8,382 bases of DNA, taken from Thermoflexales bacterium. Lineage in GTDB: Bacteria; Chloroflexota; Anaerolineae; B4-G1; SLSP01. Under the pieces are notes generated by a model. It was not told the DNA's origin and ran no database searches. It saw only the letters and a program-made list of their open reading frames with translations. The translations under genes and the position numbers were made by a program. The stretch is taken from NCBI GenBank assembly GCA_015486785.1, contig WFQZ01000172.1, forward strand, positions 1-8,382, read 5' to 3'. Shown one piece after another: positions 5,655 to 8,382 of the stretch (positions are counted from its first letter, which is position 1; each line of letters begins with the position of its first letter).

Positions 5655-6305
5655 ATGACTTTTGTCCGAAACTCCCTGGGGATAGCGATATTATTGCTGC
5701 TCACAGCCTGCGGCGGCGGGACGCCGTTCGCCTCGGCGGTCACGCCGCCGCCCAGTGGCGGGATCGTGCTGCGCGATTCTTTCTCCCCGCCCGATGAGGC
5801 GTGGGCGCAGTTTGACACCATGACCAGCGCGTGTTACGCCCGCGCCGGAGAATTGTACCTTGAGGATCGCGGGGGCGGCACGGCGGTGTACACTCCGTTG
5901 ACCGGCAAGACCTTCCGGGATATTACCTTGGCGGTGCAAGTGCGGCAGGTGCAAGGCTCAATGGACAATTGGATGGGCATTATGTGCCGCCAGCAGGATG
6001 AGGATAACTACTACTTGTTCGCCATCGGGGCGGACGGCTCGTACCTGATGATGGTGGTGCAGGACGGCAAGCAAACGCCGCTGGTCGGCCCCAGCGTCAG
6101 CGACGTGATCCGCAAGGGCAAGGCCAGCAATCAATTGGAAATCCGCTGCCGGGGCGAGTCGTTTTCAATGTGGGTCAACGGCTCGCTGCTGGTGACCCGT
6201 CACGACGAGACCTTGTCCGCCCCCGGACAGGTGGCCTTGTTCGCCGATGCCGTCGGCGGCACGACGACGGTGGCCTTTGACAATTTGGCCCTCGCTTCCC
6301 CGTGA
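5655..6305 (+). CDS. Lipoprotein with LamG/DUF1080-like jelly-roll domain
   Basis: The 216-residue protein starts with a lipoprotein signal peptide: short N-region with R5, hydrophobic core GIAILLLL, and lipobox L-T-A-C with C19 as the lipidated residue, followed by a flexible GGG...PPPSGG linker. Residues 32-213 form one beta-sandwich-like domain: LRDSFSPPDEAW at the start, then GELYLEDRGGGTAVYTPL, MDNWMGIMCRQQDEDNYYLF, ADGSYLMMVVQDGK, LEIRCRGESFSMWVNGSLL, and TTTVAFDNLAL at the end. This order fits the concanavalin-like (LamG / 3-keto-disaccharide hydrolase-like) domains that I know from Chloroflexota surface proteins and kinase C-termini; they often bind sugars or act as adhesion modules. 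C62 and C112 could form a disulfide. GGAGG lies four bases before the ATG; an earlier in-frame TTG (5616) overlaps the promoter and is rejected. First gene of a four-gene operon. Confidence 0.78.
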   Translation: MTFVRNSLGIAILLLLTACGGGTPFASAVTPPPSGGIVLRDSFSPPDEAWAQFDTMTSACYARAGELYLEDRGGGTAVYTPLTGKTFRDITLAVQVRQVQGSMDNWMGIMCRQQDEDNYYLFAIGADGSYLMMVVQDGKQTPLVGPSVSDVIRKGKASNQLEIRCRGESFSMWVNGSLLVTRHDETLSAPGQVALFADAVGGTTTVAFDNLALASP

Positions 6306-6316
6306 GGTTTCCGCCA

Positions 6317-6973
6317 ATGCGCAAACGCGGCATCCCGTTACTGCTGTGGCTGACGGCCACCTGGGGGTACTTCGGGCCGTGGGTGGGGTTGAAGCCTGCC
6401 GCGCTGGCCTGGAACGCCTACGATCTGTTTGACCTGCTGCGCTTGCTGCCGGAGATTGAGACAGGTGCGCTCCACGTGCATTTGCAATCGCTGCGCTTGC
6501 CGCTGGTGGGATTGGCGGTGTTGTGCCCTTGGCTGCTGGCGGAAGCGCGGCTTTCGTGGCGGTTGAGCGCGGCGGCCCTGGGCGCGATGATGGCCGTGGC
6601 GACCTTGCCGCCCTATCCGCAGATCGTGAGCGCGTGGCACACACCGGGATGGTGCGTGCCGTTCTGGTGGGGCGTGGCCGCACTGCTCGCCATCGGCGGC
6701 GTGACGTGGCTCGGCCCGCGCGGCGCGAGTTGGCGGCCTTGGGCCATCGCCGCGTGGGTCGCGCTCACCGGCGGATCGGCGGGGCCGACTTTCTGGAAGC
6801 TGCTGCCGGCTCTCTCGCACCTGCACGCCACAGCCATTCACCCCGGCTGGGGCTTCTGGATGTGCTTGGGCAGCTTGACCGGCTTGCTGATCTGGCACCT
6901 GGGCGCGGGCATCCGCGCCGTGCGCCAATGGAGGGGAACGTATGGAAAACGCCGATCACGTGCATCAAGTTAA
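6317..6973 (+). CDS. Unidentified six-helix membrane protein, Trp-rich
   Basis: I do not recognise this 218-residue protein. It has a basic start (MRKR), about six hydrophobic segments (near residues 7-24, 59-76, 82-97, 115-132, 141-157, 176-194) and a basic tail (RQWRGTYGKRRSRASS), which suggests both ends face the cytoplasm. It is rich in tryptophan (for example WLTATWGYFGPW, GWCVPFWWG, WGFWMCLG), with His at 53, 55, 108, 168, 170, 175 and 194. The region HPGWGFW (175-181) may be a conserved loop. The ATG at 6317 follows GAGG by nine bases; a GTG at 6302 overlaps the stop of the lipoprotein gene (GTGA) and would add five residues, so the start is uncertain. The 3' end overlaps the next gene by 32 bases in another frame. 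The context suggests a membrane partner for the lipoprotein or the protease. Confidence 0.7.
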   Translation: MRKRGIPLLLWLTATWGYFGPWVGLKPAALAWNAYDLFDLLRLLPEIETGALHVHLQSLRLPLVGLAVLCPWLLAEARLSWRLSAAALGAMMAVATLPPYPQIVSAWHTPGWCVPFWWGVAALLAIGGVTWLGPRGASWRPWAIAAWVALTGGSAGPTFWKLLPALSHLHATAIHPGWGFWMCLGSLTGLLIWHLGAGIRAVRQWRGTYGKRRSRASS

Positions 6974-7238
6974 AGCACGCCACGAAGCGGAGTTGTTTCG
7001 GAAGCCCAACGTGGTGTGTGTGGCTATCGGGCGGCACCGCCGGCGGGATTGCTTGGCTCTGTTTGTCTGCGTGACGCACAAGGTCGCGCCGGAGGAATTG
7101 CCGCCGCAAGACCGCATCCCGGCGGAGCTGGAGGGCGTGACGGTCCACGTGAAAGCCATCGGTGAACCGACGGCTCTCAGCATCACATCTCGCATTTTGG
7201 AGAATCAACATGAATCCGAGGATATTGAGCGAAGCTAG
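6942..7238 (+). CDS. Stand-alone copy of the protease N-terminal domain
   Basis: The 98-residue protein aligns with the N-terminal domain of the protease encoded just downstream. Residues 22-75 carry PNVVCVAIG, a D followed by LALFVCVTHKVAPEEL, PPQDRIP and a final G; the protease has RNVVACGLG, DLSLVVSVTRKLPPEHL, SPQDLIP and G at residues 24-80, in the same order and spacing. The domain is familiar to me as the 'NVVGVGIG...PPQDRIP' segment before the catalytic domain of NAL1-like S1 peptidases. This product ends shortly after the domain with an acidic tail (ENQHESEDIERS) and has no catalytic residues. GGAGGGG lies six bases before the ATG. The gene overlaps both neighbours (32 bases upstream, 29 downstream), so it is likely translationally coupled to the protease. 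A role as a detached propeptide, inhibitor, chaperone or oligomerisation partner is inference. Confidence 0.75.
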   Translation: MENADHVHQVKARHEAELFRKPNVVCVAIGRHRRRDCLALFVCVTHKVAPEELPPQDRIPAELEGVTVHVKAIGEPTALSITSRILENQHESEDIERS

Positions 7239-8214
7239 GCAGATTTACCGGCAGGTGTTGCCGGATTTCCTTTCCCGCCGGAACGTGGTGGCCTGCGGGC
7301 TGGGGTACAAGGTGAGTCGCGGGAGGCCGACGCGCGACCTGAGCTTGGTCGTCTCCGTGACGCGCAAGCTGCCGCCGGAACACCTTTCGCCCCAAGATTT
7401 GATCCCGCAGTCGGCGAACGGGTTGCCCACCGACGTGGTGGAGACCGGCGTCATTCGCGCCCAATCGCTGCCCAATCTGCGGGGACGGCAGCGTCCGGCG
7501 CAACCGGGCTTCTCCATCGGGCACTATCAAGTGACGGCGGGGACTTTTGGCTATCTGGTGCGGCGCGGCGAGACGCGCTACATCCTCAGCAACAACCACA
7601 TCTTGGCGAATCACAACCGCGCCCACCACGGCGATCCCATCTATCAGCCGGGGCCGGTGGACGGTGGCGCGGAGCGGGATCGCATTGCCACGCTCAGCGA
7701 TTTCGTGCCGCTGGACTTCGGCGAATCCCCCGGCGAGTGCAGCGTGATGGAGGGATTGACGCAGTTGCTCAACGGGCTGGCACAGCTCAGCGGCTCACAA
7801 CATCGGGTGCAGTCTGTGCGGCTGACGGCGGGGCGCAATACGATGGATGCCGCGCTGGCGCAGGTGGACGATCCGCAGGCCGTGATCCCGGCCATCGCGG
7901 GAATCGGTGTGCCGCAGGGCGTCGCCGCCCCGCAGTTGGGTATGCCGGTGCAGAAAGTGGGGCGCACCACCGGGTACACACGGGGCACGATCACCCAAAT
8001 TGACGTGGCGGTCAACGTGCAATTTGGCGAACGCACCGCGCACTTCGTTGATCAGGTGATGACGGTGCGGATGAGCGGCCCCGGCGATTCCGGCTCGGCC
8101 ATCGTGGATATGGAGCGGCATGCCGTGGGGTTACTGTTCTCCGGTTCGGAGTACGTGACGATCTTCACCCCCATCCGGCGCATCCTGGATCACTTCGGGG
8201 TCACGCTTGCTTAG
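7210..8214 (+). CDS. Trypsin-fold serine protease, NAL1-like
   Basis: The 334-residue protein has two parts. Residues 16-82 are the N-terminal domain (RNVVACGLG, SLVVSVTRKLPPEHLSPQDL). Residues 100-334 are a chymotrypsin-like fold: TAGTFGYLV (109-117), then YILSNNHILANHN with H130, TMDAALAQVDD with D213, KVGRTTGYTRGTI (249-261) and GPGDSGSAIVD with S294. The triad H-D-S is complete and in the right order, so the enzyme is probably active. The 'VGRTTG.T.G.I' strand plus this N-domain is typical of the NAL1-type family found in bacteria and plants. No signal peptide or membrane segment is seen, so it should stay in the cytoplasm unless carried by a non-classical route. ATG 7210 follows GGAG by seven bases and is preferred to 7162, which lies deep inside the upstream gene. 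Last gene of the operon; a possible terminator follows at 8253-8277. The substrate is unknown. Confidence 0.85.
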   Translation: MNPRILSEARQIYRQVLPDFLSRRNVVACGLGYKVSRGRPTRDLSLVVSVTRKLPPEHLSPQDLIPQSANGLPTDVVETGVIRAQSLPNLRGRQRPAQPGFSIGHYQVTAGTFGYLVRRGETRYILSNNHILANHNRAHHGDPIYQPGPVDGGAERDRIATLSDFVPLDFGESPGECSVMEGLTQLLNGLAQLSGSQHRVQSVRLTAGRNTMDAALAQVDDPQAVIPAIAGIGVPQGVAAPQLGMPVQKVGRTTGYTRGTITQIDVAVNVQFGERTAHFVDQVMTVRMSGPGDSGSAIVDMERHAVGLLFSGSEYVTIFTPIRRILDHFGVTLA

Positions 8215-8234
8215 CTGGGACGCACCGAGAAATT

Positions 8235-8287
8235 CCCTTGAAGGAAAATCGATTTCCCTTGAAGGGAAAATTTTTTTCCTTCAAGGG
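8235..8287. repeat. Three CCCTTgAAGGG quasi-palindromes phased at 21 bases
   Basis: The elements are CCCTTGAAGGa (centre 8240), CCCTTGAAGGG (centre 8261, extended to TTTCCCTTGAAGGGAAA) and tCCTTCAAGGG (centre 8282). Centre-to-centre distances are exactly 21 and 21 bases, two turns of B-DNA. Each is a palindrome around one central base, and the third differs by having C there. The last two can also pair as a long stem (TCCCTTGAAGG 8255-8265 with CCTTCAAGGGA 8278-8288). The array lies 45 bases before the next gene start and could be an operator. Confidence 0.8.
8253..8277 (+). terminator. Possible intrinsic terminator of the protease operon
   Basis: TTTCCC (8253-8258), loop TTGAA, GGGAAA (8264-8269), one A, then seven T (8271-8277). 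The stem has only three G-C pairs, so it would be weak, but the T-run directly after the stem and the position 38 bases past the protease stop fit. The same bases form the middle phased palindrome, so the structure may serve as operator instead. Confidence 0.45.
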
Positions 8288-8293
8288 ACCACG

Positions 8294-8318
8294 GCGACGC
8301 GCCCGCGAGGTGCGTCGC
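8294..8318 (+). promoter_or_regulatory. GC-rich hairpin upstream of the last gene
   Basis: GCGACGC (8294-8300) and GCGTCGC (8312-8318) form a perfect 7-base stem with an 11-base loop, ending three bases before the GGAGG that serves the next start. If transcribed it could influence ribosome access to that start. No T-run follows, so it is not a terminator. Confidence 0.4.
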
Positions 8319-8331
8319 GCCGGAGGGACTG

Positions 8332-8382
8332 ATGAAGGAGACTATGACTTTACTGGAACGACTGTTAGCACAGGTGCAGGAG
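8332..8382 (+). CDS. Start of an unidentified gene (3' part outside window)
   Basis: An open frame of 17 codons runs to the window end (MKETMTLLERLLAQVQE). GGAGG at 8322-8326 lies five bases before ATG 8332, while a second ATG at 8344 follows AAGGAG by three bases, so either could be used; the first has the better spacing. The visible residues look like the beginning of an amphipathic helix. Function cannot be judged. The phased palindromes and hairpin just upstream may belong to its regulation. Confidence 0.55.
   Translation, partial: MKETMTLLERLLAQVQE

Noticed and set aside
6338..6928. Minus-strand open frame over the membrane protein gene
   Set aside because: The product is dominated by R, Q, P, A and H, typical of reverse-strand reading in GC-rich DNA, and the plus-strand frame has clear membrane segments and a ribosome-binding site.
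6523..7074. Second plus-strand frame across the membrane protein and small-domain genes
   Set aside because: It overlaps two better-supported genes and has the R/A/G-rich composition of an out-of-frame reading.
8235..8287. CRISPR array
   Set aside because: Three 11-base palindromic units at a 21-base period, with spacers only about 10 bases long, do not fit repeat and spacer sizes.

Overview
The window looks like part of a chromosome from a GC-rich, non-enteric bacterium. Three things suggest a Chloroflexota (Anaerolineae-like) host: the rice-NAL1-like serine protease with its N-terminal 'NVV...PQD.IP' domain, the lipoprotein carrying a jelly-roll domain type that I associate with that phylum, and extended -10 promoters of the TGnTAnnnT kind. 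This host assignment is an inference from family recall, not a measurement.

Left third (1-2817), accessory DNA. Three plus-strand gene units each end 3-14 bases before an RYYYAAC box that opens a 125-190 base imperfect palindrome: 372-496, 1325-1457 and 2631-2817. The units are the 3' end of an unidentified gene, a UPF0175 / DUF3368 (PIN-like) toxin-antitoxin pair, and an AT-rich gene for a HEPN-type protein with an R-x4-H motif. The arrangement is that of an integron-type cassette array without a visible integrase (CALIN-like). The best of the three sites has both RYYYAAC and GTTRRRY boxes. The toxin-antitoxin unit is bracketed by a perfect 11-base inverted repeat (490-500 and 1321-1331).

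Middle (2871-5540, minus strand), GC-rich and probably core. A three-gene operon runs leftwards: a membrane protein with an HEISH zinc-protease-like motif, then mgtE (Mg2+ channel/transporter), then trmO (tRNA t6A37 N6-methyltransferase). Gaps are about 31-32 bases and each gene has a strong Shine-Dalgarno sequence.

Right (5655-8214, plus strand). A divergent, tightly packed four-gene operon follows: a lipoprotein, a six-helix membrane protein, a 98-residue protein, and a trypsin-fold protease with a full H130/D213/S294 triad. The 98-residue protein is a stand-alone copy of the N-terminal domain of the protease encoded next to it, and the two genes overlap. The divergent promoters lie back to back at 5567-5627.

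End (8215-8382). Three CCCTTgAAGGG quasi-palindromes sit exactly 21 bases apart, the middle one doubling as a possible intrinsic terminator. A GC-rich hairpin follows, then the first 17 codons of a new plus-strand gene.

The most promising leads are the cassette array with its HEPN cargo, the protease plus detached N-terminal domain operon, and the 21-base phased palindromes.
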